This document shows positions 33,895-48,536 of a stretch of 53,550 bases of DNA, one piece after another. The stretch's first letter is position 1. Each line of letters begins with the position of its first letter. The translations under genes and the position numbers were made by a program. The notes under the pieces are model-generated. The model had not been told where the DNA came from and did not search any database. It saw nothing but the letters and a program-made list of their open reading frames with translations. Source of the DNA: Zoogloeaceae bacterium (GTDB lineage: Bacteria > Pseudomonadota > Gammaproteobacteria > Burkholderiales > Rhodocyclaceae); NCBI GenBank assembly GCA_031288305.1, contig JAITRP010000115.1, positions 1 through 53,550 of the forward strand, read 5' to 3'.

Positions 33895-35487
33895 ATGAAC
33901 GAATTTTCCCGTCGTCGTACCTTTGCCATCATTTCCCACCCGGATGCGGGAAAGACCACGCTCACCGAAAAGCTGTTGCTGTTCGCGGGCGCAATCCAGA
34001 TCGCGGGCAGCATCAAGGCGAGAAAGGCTTCGCGCCACGCCGCTTCGGACTGGATGGAAATCGAAAAGCAACGCGGCATTTCGGTTGCCTCCTCGGTCAT
34101 GCAGATGGAGTACCGGGGCTGCGTCATCAACCTGCTCGACACCCCCGGTCACCAGGATTTTTCCGAGGACACCTATCGTGTGCTCACCGCCGTGGACGCG
34201 GCGCTGATGGTCATCGACGCCGCCAATGGCGTGGAAGCGCAGACGCGGCGGCTGATCGAGGTCTGCCGGGCGCGGCATACGCCCATTCTCACCTTCATCA
34301 ACAAACTCGACCGCGAAGTGCGCGAACCGCTGGATTTGCTCGATGAAATCGAGGCGGCGCTGGAAATGCCCACCGCGCCGCTGACTTGGCCGATTGGACA
34401 GGGCAAGCGTTTTCACGGCATCTACAATCTGCGCGAACATTCCATACGCGTATTCCGCCCTGGCGAGGAGCGGCGCACGGAAGGAGACAAAATCCTCGAC
34501 GGCCGCGATGCCGCGCTGCTTGCCGCGCGTTTTGGGGCGGAATACGCGACGGCGGCGCAAGAGATGGAGCTGGTCACGGGCGCCATGTCCGCTTTTCTCC
34601 TTGAGGAATTTCTCGCTGGACGGCAGACGCCGGTATTCTTTGGTTCCGCCATCAACAACTTTGGCATACAGGAAGTCCTCGACGCCATCGTCGATCTCGC
34701 GCCGCCGCCAGGACCGCGTCGTGCGCTCACGCGGGAAGTGTTGCCCGCGGAAGAAAATTTTTCTGGCGTGGTCTTCAAGATACAGGCCAACATGGACCCG
34801 GCGCATCGTGACCGCATTGCCTTCCTGCGCGTCTGTTCCGGTTGTTTCGAACCGGGGATGCGCCTGAAAGTACGGCGCACGGGCAAGGAATTGCGTCCCG
34901 CCAATGTAGTCACATTTTTGTCGCAGCGGCGTGATCGGGTGGACGAGGCGTTTGCCGGCGACATCATTGGCATCACCACGCATGGCGGCCTGCAACTGGG
35001 CGACACGCTTTCGGAAGGCGAAATGCTGCAATTCACCGGCCTGCCCTTTTTCGCGCCGGAGCTTTTTCGTGCGGTGGAACTGGCCGATCCCATGAAAAGC
35101 AAGCAACTTGCCAAGGGGTTGCGGGAATTGGGCGAGGAAGGCGCGATCCAGGTGTTTCGTCCCCTGATGGGCAGCCTGACGCTGCTGGGCGCGGTGGGGC
35201 AATTGCAGTTCGAAGTCGTGGCGCATCGCCTGAAAACCGAATACGGCGTGGAAGCGCGCCTTTCCGCCGCCAACTACAGCGGCGCGCGCTGGATCAGTTG
35301 TCCCGATCCGGTGGAACTGAACCGCTTCATCCACGCCAACGGCGCAAAGATGTTCCAGGACGCCGCCGACGCGCATGCCTACCTGATGACATCCCGCTTC
35401 GACCTCGATCTTACGCGCGAGCGCTGGCCGAAAATCGAGTTCCACCTGCTGCGCGAACACGCCGGATTGGAATTTCGGCATATATAA
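33895..35487 (+). CDS. prfC: Peptide chain release factor 3
   Basis: GTPase that recycles RF1/RF2 from the ribosome. From ATG 33895 the 530 residues show G1 SHPDAGKTTLTEKLL, the G2 region RGISVASSVMQ, G3 LLDTPGHQDF and G4 FINKLDRE, followed by translation-factor domains 2 and 3 as in RF3. Length is normal. A TTG start at 33874 is in frame but unnecessary. It is divergent from tmRNA, 97 bases away, so two translation-quality genes share a promoter region. Confidence 0.96.
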   Translation: MNEFSRRRTFAIISHPDAGKTTLTEKLLLFAGAIQIAGSIKARKASRHAASDWMEIEKQRGISVASSVMQMEYRGCVINLLDTPGHQDFSEDTYRVLTAVDAALMVIDAANGVEAQTRRLIEVCRARHTPILTFINKLDREVREPLDLLDEIEAALEMPTAPLTWPIGQGKRFHGIYNLREHSIRVFRPGEERRTEGDKILDGRDAALLAARFGAEYATAAQEMELVTGAMSAFLLEEFLAGRQTPVFFGSAINNFGIQEVLDAIVDLAPPPGPRRALTREVLPAEENFSGVVFKIQANMDPAHRDRIAFLRVCSGCFEPGMRLKVRRTGKELRPANVVTFLSQRRDRVDEAFAGDIIGITTHGGLQLGDTLSEGEMLQFTGLPFFAPELFRAVELADPMKSKQLAKGLRELGEEGAIQVFRPLMGSLTLLGAVGQLQFEVVAHRLKTEYGVEARLSAANYSGARWISCPDPVELNRFIHANGAKMFQDAADAHAYLMTSRFDLDLTRERWPKIEFHLLREHAGLEFRHI

Positions 35488-35600
35488 AAAACATCCGAAC
35501 GTGAAAACCCGCTTTTTGTGCGGCTTTGCCGCATTTTGCCGCTCAAGACCAGCCTTCGGCCTTGTGCCGGGCAAGTTAGGGTTTTTCGCTTTTGCCGTTT
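35488..35600. other. Convergent spacer prfC/rpiA with repeat fragments
   Basis: Pieces of family A end sequence (GTGAAAACCCGCTTTTTG, and GGGTTTTTCGCTTTTGCCG near the right side) flank GC-rich short palindromes (GCGGCTTTGCCGC). The block probably terminates both convergent genes. No gene is seen. Confidence 0.45.
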
Positions 35601-36236
35601 TTAAACGAGCATATCCGCCGGGCGCAGCGCGAACAGGCCGCAGGTGACGACGCCGGGGATTTGGTTGAGGGCAGACTCCATCGCAACAGGATCGTCGATG
35701 GTCAGATTGCACACATCCAAAATGAGATTGCCGTTGTCGGTGACGAATCCCTCGCGCAAATGGGGTTCTCCGCCCAGCGCCGCCAGTTGGCAGGTAATCT
35801 GCCGCGCCGCCATGGGGATGACCTCGATGGGCAAGGGAAAGCGTCCCAGGCGTTCCACGCGTTTGGAATCATCGGCGATGCAGACGAACACATCACTTGC
35901 CGCCGCGACGATTTTTTCTCGCGTCAGTGCGCCGCCGCCACCCTTGATCATGCGCAGTTGCGGATCGATTTCATCCGCGCCATCCACATAAATCGCCAGC
36001 CGATCCACATGGTTCAGATCGACGACGGGGACCCCAATGGCTTCAAGCCAATGGCGCGCGGCCTCGGAACTGGCGACCGCGCCGCCCAGATGCGCGCGCA
36101 AAGGGGCAAGCGCATCGATGAAGAAATGGACGGTGGAACCGCTGCCTACCCCCAGAACCGCGCCTCTGGGCAGGTTTTTCGCCACATAGTCCGCCGCAGC
36201 CTGTGCGACCGCCTGCTTTTGTTCATTCTGGTTCAT
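35601..36236 (-). CDS. rpiA: Ribose-5-phosphate isomerase A
   Basis: Pentose-phosphate enzyme interconverting ribose 5-phosphate and ribulose 5-phosphate. The 211 residues carry [15 protein letters not shown] near the start, the active-site segment [20 protein letters not shown] with ALTREK, and the DNGNLILD block near the C-terminus. Slightly shorter than the usual 219. It is convergent with prfC; upstream lies a composite of repeats that may hold its promoter. Confidence 0.95.
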   Translation of the reverse strand: MNQNEQKQAVAQAAADYVAKNLPRGAVLGVGSGSTVHFFIDALAPLRAHLGGAVASSEAARHWLEAIGVPVVDLNHVDRLAIYVDGADEIDPQLRMIKGGGGALTREKIVAAASDVFVCIADDSKRVERLGRFPLPIEVIPMAARQITCQLAALGGEPHLREGFVTDNGNLILDVCNLTIDDPVAMESALNQIPGVVTCGLFALRPADMLV

Positions 36237-36276
36237 GGGATGCCCGAAGAAAAAGAAAAGAGATTCTATAAGCGCA

Positions 36277-36298
36277 CGGCAAAAAGTAAAAATCTGCC
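36277..36298 (+). repeat. Family A left end, remnant upstream of rpiA
   Basis: CGGCAAAAAGTAAAAATCTG matches the left terminal repeat of family A (compare 5734). It is cut by the family C element that starts at 36309. No matching right end is clear beyond 36673. Confidence 0.55.
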
Positions 36299-36308
36299 TT
36301 TTAGCGGA

Positions 36309-36663
36309 GGGTGCGATCCAAAGTGGAGGAAGTCAAGGCGACGTCGATCTCCAATAGGTATGCCGTTGCTGGTTTCTCAAGGTCGAGCATGGCTTGGCGA
36401 TCAGGGAAAGCGCGGCCCCCCTTGGTAGGGAGGGTGCGCCCTGCAAAGGGTTTCGGCGGTTCAGCTTGTATCGAACCCTGGTTCCTGTTCCGCGGCTGCA
36501 AACCCTCCCCAGACCTCCCCTTGCGTACAGCTTTGCTGCATCTGGCTTCGCCAGACCAGACTGCAGCTTTGTCCTTCTTCGCCTTCGGCTCCAGCAAGGG
36601 AGGGAGCGCGGCTGCACTTCGTCTTGGGCGATTTTTCCTTCACCTTCACTTTGGATCGCGCCC
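36309..36663. mobile_element. Family C miniature element (355 bp)
   Basis: Terminal inverted repeats GGGTGCGATCCAAAGTGGAGG and, from the other end, GGGCGCGATCCAAAGTGAAGG. Both sides carry the 10-bp direct repeat TTTTAGCGGA (36299-36308 and 36664-36673), a target duplication. There is no transposase. The interior (36492-36606) resembles spacer sequence at 5970-6075 and 48286-48331, and a single terminal repeat occurs near 48148. It separates rpiA from the spermidine-synthase-like gene. Confidence 0.8.
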
Positions 36664-36720
36664 TTTTAGCGGATAGGTTTGGACTTCTCCCCTACAAAGC
36701 AGGGCGCTCGCAACCAATGT

Positions 36721-37560
36721 TCAAATCCGCAGTCTGCCGCCGGACGTGGCGACGGTCAGTTGCAGGCGGGAGAGGACAGGGTGCAGATCGAGGCCGGTTC
36801 GGGTCTTGAGGGACAGGGCGCGCGTGTGCAGTTCTGCCAGCGGCGCGCAGTCCGGCGGCGCGCCAAGAAAGCCCAGTGCCACCACATTGCCGTTGTCGCT
36901 GGAAGGGAAATGCAGGCTGTGTCCCGAAAAGGCGCGGCGGATGCGCCGCAGATTGGCCTGGAAGCCCCGGCGATACCCTAGGAGATTGCAGGAGAACGCG
37001 CCGCCCGCCGCCAACGCCGCATGACAACGCGCGTAAAACGCCGCACCGGAGAGCGCGCCGCTGCTTCCCGCCGCGTCGAAGCCATCCTGGAGGATCAGAT
37101 CGAAACAGGCTTGCGGCGCGTTGGCCGTCATCCACGCGGCGGCATCGGTGATGACGACCTCAATCCTGGGCGAATCCGGCAACCGGAAAAACCGCCGCGC
37201 CACGGGCGGCACGTCCGGGTTGATTTCCAGTACACGAAAACGGGCGCTGGGAAAATGCCGGTAGAGAAACTTGAGTTGCGAAGCCGCGCCCAGCCCCACT
37301 ACCAGGCAATGCCGCAACGGTTCGGCGCATAGCAGGAGCGGCAACAGCATTTCTCGCGTATAGGCGATTTCCAGCGCCCAAGGACGCGCAATCCGCATCG
37401 CGCCCTGTATCCACTCCGAGCCAAAATGCAGATAGCGCAAATGCTCGGTCTCGCTGACTTCCACCGTATGCTTCATCTTGTCCTTGCTCATCGCCGACGG
37501 CAGCGCGCGCCGTCCCAGCCAAAAACACGATCTTGCCGCATCGTTGCGCAAAATGTCCAT
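36721..37560 (-). CDS. Spermidine synthase-like methyltransferase-fold protein
   Basis: 279 residues from ATG 37560. The Rossmann-like fold is visible: LVVGLGAASQLKFLYRHFPS, the acidic strand end FRVLEINPDVPP, and FDLILQDGFDAAGSSGALSG corresponding to the catalytic-loop region. This fold is shared by polyamine synthases (SpeE) and related proteins. Polyamine activity is not assured since substrate residues could not be checked. A start at 37491 is possible. Its longer open frame runs antisense into rpsF and is rejected there; the two genes are divergent. Confidence 0.75.
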   Translation of the reverse strand: MDILRNDAARSCFWLGRRALPSAMSKDKMKHTVEVSETEHLRYLHFGSEWIQGAMRIARPWALEIAYTREMLLPLLLCAEPLRHCLVVGLGAASQLKFLYRHFPSARFRVLEINPDVPPVARRFFRLPDSPRIEVVITDAAAWMTANAPQACFDLILQDGFDAAGSSGALSGAAFYARCHAALAAGGAFSCNLLGYRRGFQANLRRIRRAFSGHSLHFPSSDNGNVVALGFLGAPPDCAPLAELHTRALSLKTRTGLDLHPVLSRLQLTVATSGGRLRI

Positions 37561-37562
37561 GA

Positions 37563-37590
37563 TTCCGGATTCCTGATCCTGATATATAAT
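37563..37590 (+). promoter_or_regulatory. Possible promoter of the rpsF operon
   Basis: A perfect TATAAT at 37585-37590 with a weak -35 (TTCCGG) 16 bases upstream, 66 bases before the rpsF ATG. It lies in the divergent gap next to the spermidine-synthase-like gene. Confidence 0.4.
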
Positions 37591-37656
37591 TACAAGTTTT
37601 TCAACCTTGCCCCACTGGAAAGCATGATCGGGGGGCTTTTGCCATAAGGAGTGTTC

Positions 37657-38100
37657 ATGCGCCATTATGAAATTGTTTTTATTGTCCATCCGGATCAGAG
37701 TGAGCAGGTGCCGGCGATGGTGGAACGCTATCGCGCGCTCATCACCGGGCGGGGCGGACAGGTTCATCGGCTGGAGGATTGGGGACGGCGGCAACTGGCC
37801 TATGCCATTGAGAAAATCCACAAGGCGCATTACGTGTTGATGAATATCGAATGCGACAGCGAAACGCTGGCGGAACTGGAGCATGGCTTCAAGTTCAACG
37901 ACGCGGTGTTGCGTAACCTCACCATCAAGATGAAGCGTGCGGTCACGTCACTTTCGCCCATGATGAAGGATGACAAGTCCAAGTCCATGCTGGCGGAAGA
38001 GGGTGCCGGAGCCGAAAGCGCGACAAGCACGGAAGAAGTGGCGGCGCCTGCGGCAGATGTCGTTGCGGCGGCGGATGTCGCGGCCTTTGCTGAATCCTGA
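37657..38100 (+). CDS. rpsF: 30S ribosomal protein S6
   Basis: 147 residues from ATG 37657 with AAGGAG upstream. The core [20 protein letters not shown] and [20 protein letters not shown] is typical. S6 binds S18 in the small-subunit platform. The C-terminal tail (after about residue 108) is an Ala/Glu-rich low-complexity extension ([19 protein letters not shown]), somewhat longer than in E. coli. It is first in the rpsF-priB-rpsR-rplI operon. Confidence 0.97.
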   Translation: MRHYEIVFIVHPDQSEQVPAMVERYRALITGRGGQVHRLEDWGRRQLAYAIEKIHKAHYVLMNIECDSETLAELEHGFKFNDAVLRNLTIKMKRAVTSLSPMMKDDKSKSMLAEEGAGAESATSTEEVAAPAADVVAAADVAAFAES

Positions 38101-38129
38101 TCTTTCAGCGCGCGTGTTGAGGCTTTCTC

Positions 38130-38459
38130 CTGAACCAGCTTCAGATTACCGGGCAACTGGCGGAAAAGAAACCGCTGCGTTACACCCCGGCGGGAATTCC
38201 GGTTGCCGAAGGGCGCATTGCGCATCATTCGGAACAGACGGAAGCCGGAACGCTCCGGCAGACGGTCTGCGAAATGCCAGTGCTGGCGCTGGGCGAGTTG
38301 GCCAATTGGCTGAACGCGACGCCTCTGGGCGTGGAATTCCAGATATCCGGATTCCTGGCCGCGAAAAGCCGCAACAGCAAAACGCTCGTATTACACATAC
38401 AAACGATTGATTTTTTGGAAGGAAAAGAAAATGGCCCGATTCTTCAAGAAGAAGGATGA
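38130..38459 (+). CDS. priB: Primosomal replication protein N (PriB), apparent CTG start
   Basis: 109 residues of a single-stranded-DNA-binding OB fold: [20 protein letters not shown], then [16 protein letters not shown] and [20 protein letters not shown]. Homology begins at CTG 38130, preceded by GAGG at good spacing. The frame has a stop (TGA at 38118-38120) just upstream and no ATG, GTG or TTG before conserved residues, so CTG appears to be the start. It overlaps rpsR by 29 bases, in the usual operon position. PriB helps restart replication with PriA. Confidence 0.88.
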   Translation: MNQLQITGQLAEKKPLRYTPAGIPVAEGRIAHHSEQTEAGTLRQTVCEMPVLALGELANWLNATPLGVEFQISGFLAAKSRNSKTLVLHIQTIDFLEGKENGPILQEEG

Positions 38460-38706
38460 TGACAAGAAAAAGCGGCGCACTGGCGGACTCTTCAAGCGCC
38501 GCAAATTCTGCCGCTTTACCGCCGAGAAGGTGGAACAGATTGATTACAAGGATGTGGAAGTCCTGAAGGAATACATTCAGGAAAATGCCAAGATCATGCC
38601 GGCGCGTCTGACCGGCACCAAGGCGGGCTACCAGCGGCAGTTGTCCGTTGCCATCAAGCGCGCCCGTTTCCTGGCGCTCTTGCCCTACACCGACAACCAC
38701 CAGTAA
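38431..38706 (+). CDS. rpsR: 30S ribosomal protein S18
   Basis: 91 residues from ATG 38431, with GGAAGG upstream. A Lys-rich N-terminus ([19 protein letters not shown]) is followed by the conserved [20 protein letters not shown] and the C-terminal [20 protein letters not shown] and LALLPYTD. It pairs with S6 in the 30S platform. Its start lies inside the end of priB. Confidence 0.96.
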   Translation: MARFFKKKDDDKKKRRTGGLFKRRKFCRFTAEKVEQIDYKDVEVLKEYIQENAKIMPARLTGTKAGYQRQLSVAIKRARFLALLPYTDNHQ

Positions 38707-38718
38707 GGAGCAGCCCTC

Positions 38719-39165
38719 ATGCAAATCATTCTGCTCGAAAAAGTCGCCAACCTCGGTGATCTCGGCGAAGTGGTCAAGGTGAAGGACGGCTATGCCCGTA
38801 ATTTCCTGATCCCGCAAAAAAAGGCCAAACGCGCCACGCCCGCCGCGCTGGCTGAATTTGAAGCCCGCCGCGCCGAACTGGAGAAAATCCAGGCTGAAAA
38901 GCTCGCCGCCGCCCAGAGCGTGGCCGAAAAGCTGGAAGGCATCCGCCTCACCATCGCCCGCAAATCCGCGATGGATGGCCGTCTTTTTGGCTCCGTGACC
39001 CATCACGACATCGCCGAAGCCCTGCTGGCGCTTGGCTTCACCGTTGACAAGGGACATGTGCGCATGCCCGGAGGCCCGCTGAAGACGACCGGCGAATTTC
39101 CGCTGGAAGTCGCGCTGCATACCGACGTGCTGGCGACGGTCAATGTGACGGTGACAGGCGAATAA
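38719..39165 (+). CDS. rplI: 50S ribosomal protein L9
   Basis: 148 residues. The N-terminal rRNA-binding domain [20 protein letters not shown] with [20 protein letters not shown], the long connecting helix ([20 protein letters not shown]), and the C-terminal domain [20 protein letters not shown] are all present. Length is normal. AAGGAG precedes the ATG. It is last in the operon and followed by a terminator. Confidence 0.97.
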   Translation: MQIILLEKVANLGDLGEVVKVKDGYARNFLIPQKKAKRATPAALAEFEARRAELEKIQAEKLAAAQSVAEKLEGIRLTIARKSAMDGRLFGSVTHHDIAEALLALGFTVDKGHVRMPGGPLKTTGEFPLEVALHTDVLATVNVTVTGE

Positions 39166-39197
39166 CCCGGCGCAACACTCGTCCATGCGATCACGCG

Positions 39198-39230
39198 AAA
39201 ACCCCGCACGTTTTACACGCGGGGTTTTTT
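39198..39230 (+). terminator. Rho-independent terminator after rplI
   Basis: AAAACCCCGC and GCGGGGTTTT form the stem around ACGTTTTACAC, followed by T residues. It ends the ribosomal protein operon 33-65 bases after the rplI stop. Confidence 0.85.
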
Positions 39231-39297
39231 ATTGAAAACTTTTGCATCTCGCCCGCAGATGCGCCTTCTCTCACTTGCTCCATAGGGTTTAGCCAAT

Positions 39298-41700
39298 ATG
39301 TCGATGGATGATACGCTGACGCCGGATCTCTTTGCCGTGCCGGATTCGCCGCAAGCGCCCGGCAGTCCTCCCGCCTTGCCGGGGTTGCCCGCGCGCGTCC
39401 AAGAGGGGGATGATGGCGCGAGCGTGTTGTTGCACGAATCCGCCTTGCGTGATTATCTGGAATACGCTGTGGCGGTGGTCAAGGGACGCGCCCTGCCGGA
39501 TGTGAAAGATGGCATGAAACCGGTGCAGCGGCGGGTGCTCTTCGCCATGCGCGAATTGGGACTTTTTGCCGCCGCCAAGCCGGTCAAGTCCGCGCGCGTG
39601 GTGGGCGATGTCATCGGCAAGTATCATCCGCACAGCGACGCTTCCGCCTATGACGCAATGGTGCGCGTGGCGCAGCCTTTTACGCTGCGTTATCCACTGG
39701 TCGACGGCCAGGGCAATTTTGGCTCGCGCGATGGCGATAATGCCGCTGCCATGCGCTATACGGAAGCGCGCCTGATGCCCATTGCCGACCTGTTGCTGGC
39801 GGAAATCGACGAAGGCACGGTGGATTTTCGCCCCAACTACGATGGCACGTTCGAGGAGCCAACTTTCTTGCCAGCGCGTTTGCCCTTTGTCCTGCTGAAT
39901 GGCGCTTCCGGCATCGCCGTGGGCATGGCGACGGAGATGCCGCCGCATAATCTCAAGGAAGTTGCCGATGCCGCCATTCACCTGTTGCAACATCCAGAGG
40001 CGACGCTGGAGGATTTGCTCGCGCACCTTGCTGGTCCCGATTACCCCGGCGGCGGACAGATTATTTCTTCCGCCGCCGACATTGCCGCTGCCTACCGTAC
40101 GGGTCGGGGCAGTCTTCGAGTGCGCGCGCGCTACGGGATTGAAGATCTGGCGCGCGGCGCGTGGCAGGTGGTGTTTACAGAGCTGCCGCCGGGCGTTTCT
40201 TCGGCAAGGGTGCAATCCGAAGCGGGCGCGATTTTGAATCCCCAGCCACGCGCGGGCAAGAAGGCCGTCGAGCAGTCCGCCGCCCAATTGAAGGCGCTGT
40301 TTGCCTCGCAACTGGACAAGATGCGGGATGAATCCGGCAAGGATGACGCGGTGCGTCTGGTGTTTGAACCTGCCAGTTCGCGGCAGAACCGGGAGGAATT
40401 CGTTGCCCTGCTGCTGGCGCATACCAGCCTGGAAATCACCGCGCCAATCAATCTGGTGGCGGTGGGACTGGATGGCCGTCCCTGCCAGAAGCCGCTTCGG
40501 GAGATTCTCGGCGAGTGGTGCCAGTTCCGTGTTCGCACGCTGGCGCGGCGTACTCGCTATCGCCTGGAAAAGACGCAGGAGCGCATTCACATCCTGGAAG
40601 GGCGGCACATCGTCTTTCTGAACATCGATACGGTAATTCGCCTCATCCGCGAGGCGGACGACCCCAAGGCGGCGCTGGTGGCGCGCTTTTCTCTTTCCGA
40701 ACGGCAGGCGGAGGATATCCTGGAAATTCGCCTGCGCCAGTTGGCGCGGCTGGAAGGCGTCAAAATCGAGCAGGAACTGATCAAGCTGCGCGCGGAACAG
40801 GCGGCGCTGGAAACCTTGCTGAAGGACGAATCCCGCTTGAAAAAACAGGTGGTGCGCGAAATTCGCGAAGACGCGCAAAAATACGGCGATCCCCGGCGTA
40901 CCCTGATCCAGCCCGCGCTGGCGGCTTCGCGCGCCGAAGTCACTCCCGTTGCCGACGAACCCGTCACCGTCATCATTTCCGAAAAAGGCTGGGCCAGGGT
41001 GCGCCAGGGACACGCGCTGGACTTGTCCGCCATCGCCTTCAAGGATGGCGACAAGCTGGGCGTCATCCATGAATGCCGTTCGGTGGACGCGCTGGCGATT
41101 CTCGCGGACGATGGCCGCGCCTACACGGTTGCCGTCGCGCAGCTTCCCGATGGTCGCGGCATGGGCGCGCCGCTTTCTTCCTTTGTGGAGATGGGAAGGG
41201 GACGCATCGCGCATGTGCTGGCGGGAAAAGCGGAAAATGAATGGCTGATCGCCAAAAGCTCCGGCTACGGCTTCATCTGCACCCTTGCCGATCTGTTTTC
41301 GCGCCAGAAGGCGGGCAAGGCGTTTCTTTTCATGGAAGAAAACGCCCGCATCCTGCCCCCGCAGGCGCTCGCGGCAAATGCCGTTTCCGCCTATCTAGCG
41401 GCGCTATCCAGCGATTTCCGCCTGCTGATTTTCCCGCTGGAACAGATGAAGCGGCTCTCCGGCGGCAAGGGCGTGCAGATCATGGGCATCAAGGGCGAGG
41501 AAACCTTGCTGCAAACCTTGGTCAGTCCCAGCGCGGTAGTCAAGATTCGCGGCACATTCCGCGGCAGGCCAAAGGAAATCTTCTCCGAATCCCGCCACAT
41601 CGGCCAACGCGCCCGCCGCGGCGCTGGTATTGGCCTCATCCGGGAACCGGCGCTGCAACAGGCCGACCTGCTGGAAATGCCGGAAGAGACGCTGCTGTAA
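39298..41700 (+). CDS. parC: DNA topoisomerase IV subunit A
   Basis: Decatenating type II topoisomerase subunit, 800 residues. The N-terminal 40 residues are an extra Pro-rich leader. The breakage-reunion core has [20 protein letters not shown], the quinolone-determining segment [16 protein letters not shown], and the catalytic Tyr in [16 protein letters not shown]. The C-terminal beta-pinwheel region has degenerate repeats such as [17 protein letters not shown]. At residue 113 a Ser replaces the Gly of the usual HPHGD. Its partner parE is not in the window. A family A repeat begins six bases after the stop. Confidence 0.95.
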   Translation: MSMDDTLTPDLFAVPDSPQAPGSPPALPGLPARVQEGDDGASVLLHESALRDYLEYAVAVVKGRALPDVKDGMKPVQRRVLFAMRELGLFAAAKPVKSARVVGDVIGKYHPHSDASAYDAMVRVAQPFTLRYPLVDGQGNFGSRDGDNAAAMRYTEARLMPIADLLLAEIDEGTVDFRPNYDGTFEEPTFLPARLPFVLLNGASGIAVGMATEMPPHNLKEVADAAIHLLQHPEATLEDLLAHLAGPDYPGGGQIISSAADIAAAYRTGRGSLRVRARYGIEDLARGAWQVVFTELPPGVSSARVQSEAGAILNPQPRAGKKAVEQSAAQLKALFASQLDKMRDESGKDDAVRLVFEPASSRQNREEFVALLLAHTSLEITAPINLVAVGLDGRPCQKPLREILGEWCQFRVRTLARRTRYRLEKTQERIHILEGRHIVFLNIDTVIRLIREADDPKAALVARFSLSERQAEDILEIRLRQLARLEGVKIEQELIKLRAEQAALETLLKDESRLKKQVVREIREDAQKYGDPRRTLIQPALAASRAEVTPVADEPVTVIISEKGWARVRQGHALDLSAIAFKDGDKLGVIHECRSVDALAILADDGRAYTVAVAQLPDGRGMGAPLSSFVEMGRGRIAHVLAGKAENEWLIAKSSGYGFICTLADLFSRQKAGKAFLFMEENARILPPQALAANAVSAYLAALSSDFRLLIFPLEQMKRLSGGKGVQIMGIKGEETLLQTLVSPSAVVKIRGTFRGRPKEIFSESRHIGQRARRGAGIGLIREPALQQADLLEMPEETLL

Positions 41701-41705
41701 AGGGG

Positions 41706-41905
41706 CGTCAAAAAGTAAACCCCTGCTTTTTGCGTGGCAAAGCCTGGCTTCAAACCGTGCAAACCCAACGCAAAATCCATATGGCATTTACGGTCGTGCA
41801 AACAGGTAGTGGGTTACGTTGCTTTTACTCCAAAAAAGGGCAAGCGGAGCTTGCCCTTTTTTGCTGATCTGAACCCGACAAAAAGTGGGTTTTTACTTTT
41901 TGCCG
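41706..41905 (-). repeat. Family A element, full copy, reversed (200 bp)
   Basis: Ends CGTCAAAAAGTAAACCCCTG and the inverse of GTGGGTTTTTACTTTTTGCCG. The hairpin (41832-41863, GGGCAAGC, GCTTGCCC between A and T runs) lies near the right end, so the copy is reversed relative to 809-1025. It lies between convergent parC and gltD, where a bidirectional terminator is useful. Confidence 0.8.
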
Positions 41906-41913
41906 CTTCCCGA

Positions 41914-43389
41914 TCAGCGCGGCAAGAGCGAGCGTCCCATCAGGAATTCATCCACCGCCCTGGCGCACTGGCGGCCTTCGCGGATTGCCCAGACGACTAG
42001 GGATTGGCCGCGGCGCGCGTCGCCCGCGGCGAAGACGCCCGCGACACTGGTCTGGTAGCTCGCCTCGCCTTCCGTATGGGCGAGGATGTTGCCGCGCGCG
42101 TCTTTTCCCACGCCGAAAGCCTCCAGCAATCCGGTATTCGGATGCAAAAAACCCAAGGCAAGGAAAGCGGCATCGCAGGGAAGCTCGAACTTCGATCCGG
42201 GAATTTCGTGCATTTGACCATTTTCCCATCTTACGCGCATTGCCTGGATCGCCTTGACGCGTCCTTGGGCGTCGCCGACAAATGCCTTGGTCGCCACGGA
42301 AAATTCGCGCCGGGTGTCCCCTTCCTTGTGCGAGGAAGAAGTCCGTAGTTTCAATGGCCAGTAGGGCCAGGTCAGCGCCTTGTTTTCGTCTTTTGGCGGC
42401 ATGGGCATCAACTCGAACTGGGTGACGGATGCCGCGCCCTGACGGTAACTAGTGCCCACGCAATCAGATCCGGTATCGCCGCCGCCAATGACGACGACGT
42501 GCTTGCCCTTGACGTGGATGGGGTTTGCCGCGCCCTGCTGCACTTCCTTGTTTTGCGGAATCAGGAATTCCAGCGCAGCATGGACGCCTCGCAGTTCGCG
42601 TCCCGGCACGGGCAAATCGCGCGGCGTTTCCGATCCGGCGGCAAGGATGACGGCATCAAAAGCCGCTCGCAATGCCGCCGCGGGCATGATTTCGTTGGCG
42701 TCGGCGTCGTTGTTGATTGCCGCGGGCAGGCTCTTGTTGCCGACGAGCACACGGGTCTTGAAGGTGACGCCTTCGGCCTGCATTTGCGCGACACGGCGGT
42801 CGATGACGGATTTGTCCAGTTTGAAGTCGGGGATGCCAAACCCCAGCAGGCCGCCGATGCGGCTGCTCTTTTCAAAAACGGTTACTGTGTGTCCGGCTCT
42901 TGCCAGTTGTTGCGCGGCAGCCAGTCCGGCGGGACCGGAGCCGACGATGGCGACTTTCTTGCCGCTTCGCATGGCGGCGATCTGCGGCGTGATCCAGCCC
43001 GCGTCCCAGCCCTTGTCGATGACCGCGCGCTCGATGGAACGTATGCCTACTGGCGCGGCGTTGATGCCCAGCGTACAGGCGGATTCACAGGGCGCGGGAC
43101 AGATGCGCCCGGTAAATTCGGGGAAGTTGTTGGTGGCATGCAGGGTTTCCAGCGCCCTTTGCCAATCGCTTTTGTAGACCAGATCATTCCAGTCGGGAAT
43201 GAGGTTGCCCAGCGGACAGGCATTGTTGCAAAACGGAATGCCGCAATCCATGCAGCGCGCGCCTTGCGTCACCGCCGCCTCGTCACTCAAGGCGCGCACG
43301 AATTCCCGGTAGTGCGCGCGCCGCGTCTCCACGGTTTCGTAAGTTTCTTCCTGGCGTTCGAATTCGAGGAATCCTGTCGGCTTGCCCAT
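41914..43389 (-). CDS. gltD: Glutamate synthase (NADPH) small subunit
   Basis: 491 residues. It passes electrons from NADPH to the large subunit. The N-terminal iron-sulfur domain has [20 protein letters not shown] and [15 protein letters not shown]. The FAD-binding motif is [20 protein letters not shown] and the NADPH-binding motif [15 protein letters not shown]. The C-terminal [20 protein letters not shown] is the flavin-reductase ATG-type box. Length is normal. It follows gltB by two bases, so the two are one operon. Confidence 0.96.
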   Translation of the reverse strand: MGKPTGFLEFERQEETYETVETRRAHYREFVRALSDEAAVTQGARCMDCGIPFCNNACPLGNLIPDWNDLVYKSDWQRALETLHATNNFPEFTGRICPAPCESACTLGINAAPVGIRSIERAVIDKGWDAGWITPQIAAMRSGKKVAIVGSGPAGLAAAQQLARAGHTVTVFEKSSRIGGLLGFGIPDFKLDKSVIDRRVAQMQAEGVTFKTRVLVGNKSLPAAINNDADANEIMPAAALRAAFDAVILAAGSETPRDLPVPGRELRGVHAALEFLIPQNKEVQQGAANPIHVKGKHVVVIGGGDTGSDCVGTSYRQGAASVTQFELMPMPPKDENKALTWPYWPLKLRTSSSHKEGDTRREFSVATKAFVGDAQGRVKAIQAMRVRWENGQMHEIPGSKFELPCDAAFLALGFLHPNTGLLEAFGVGKDARGNILAHTEGEASYQTSVAGVFAAGDARRGQSLVVWAIREGRQCARAVDEFLMGRSLLPR

Positions 43390-43391
43390 TA

Positions 43392-48038
<4,647 letters not shown>

Positions 48039-48536
48039 ATTCCCGGCATTTTATCCGACCGGAATCGCTCCCCGCAGAATTCGGGGAAAAGTTGCGAATA
48101 TACCGCCGAACCGTGGAACTTTTCAAGCATGCATGAATCAGAAACGGGTGCGATCCAAAATGGGATTTCGTCAAAAGCGAGCGTCGCAATCCCGTGGTCG
48201 CGCAGAGGCGCGCAATTTTCCTCCCCCATGACAAGAAGGGGGGGTGCGGCGGATCAGTTTACATCAGATATTGATTTCTGTTCCACCGCTGCAAACCCCT
48301 CCCCAGATATCCCCTTGACAGGGAGGGAGTTTGGTCGCGCTTCGTTGGTGACAGGTTATTGACATAGCATTTTCCATTTTTCCTCTTCTGACCTCTCCAT
48401 GTACATGCCGTCACTTTTCCCTTAGACTTGTCATCCTCCTCCCGGCAGGAATGGAGGAGCGGAAAAGGCGGCATGTGCCGCCATTTTGTTTCTGATCCGC
48501 CTTGTCCAGGGCGGAATCACGAGGATGGATTTTTCG
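48039..48536. other. Divergent spacer gltB/argD with repeat fragments
   Basis: No gene is supported. A single family C terminal repeat (GGGTGCGATCCAAAATGGG) starts near 48148, and family C interior sequence lies at 48286-48331. A hairpin GGCGGCATGTGCCGCC followed by ATTTTGTTT (48467-48482) lies before argD and could be an attenuator or leftover terminator. Promoters for both genes must lie here, but none is clear. Confidence 0.5.

Noticed and set aside
37561-37884. N-terminal extension of the spermidine-synthase-like gene
   Set aside because: It runs antisense through the rpsF start, whose identity is certain.
48467-48482. Arginine-responsive riboswitch or leader before argD
   Set aside because: Only a simple hairpin is visible; nothing matches a known arginine-sensing leader.
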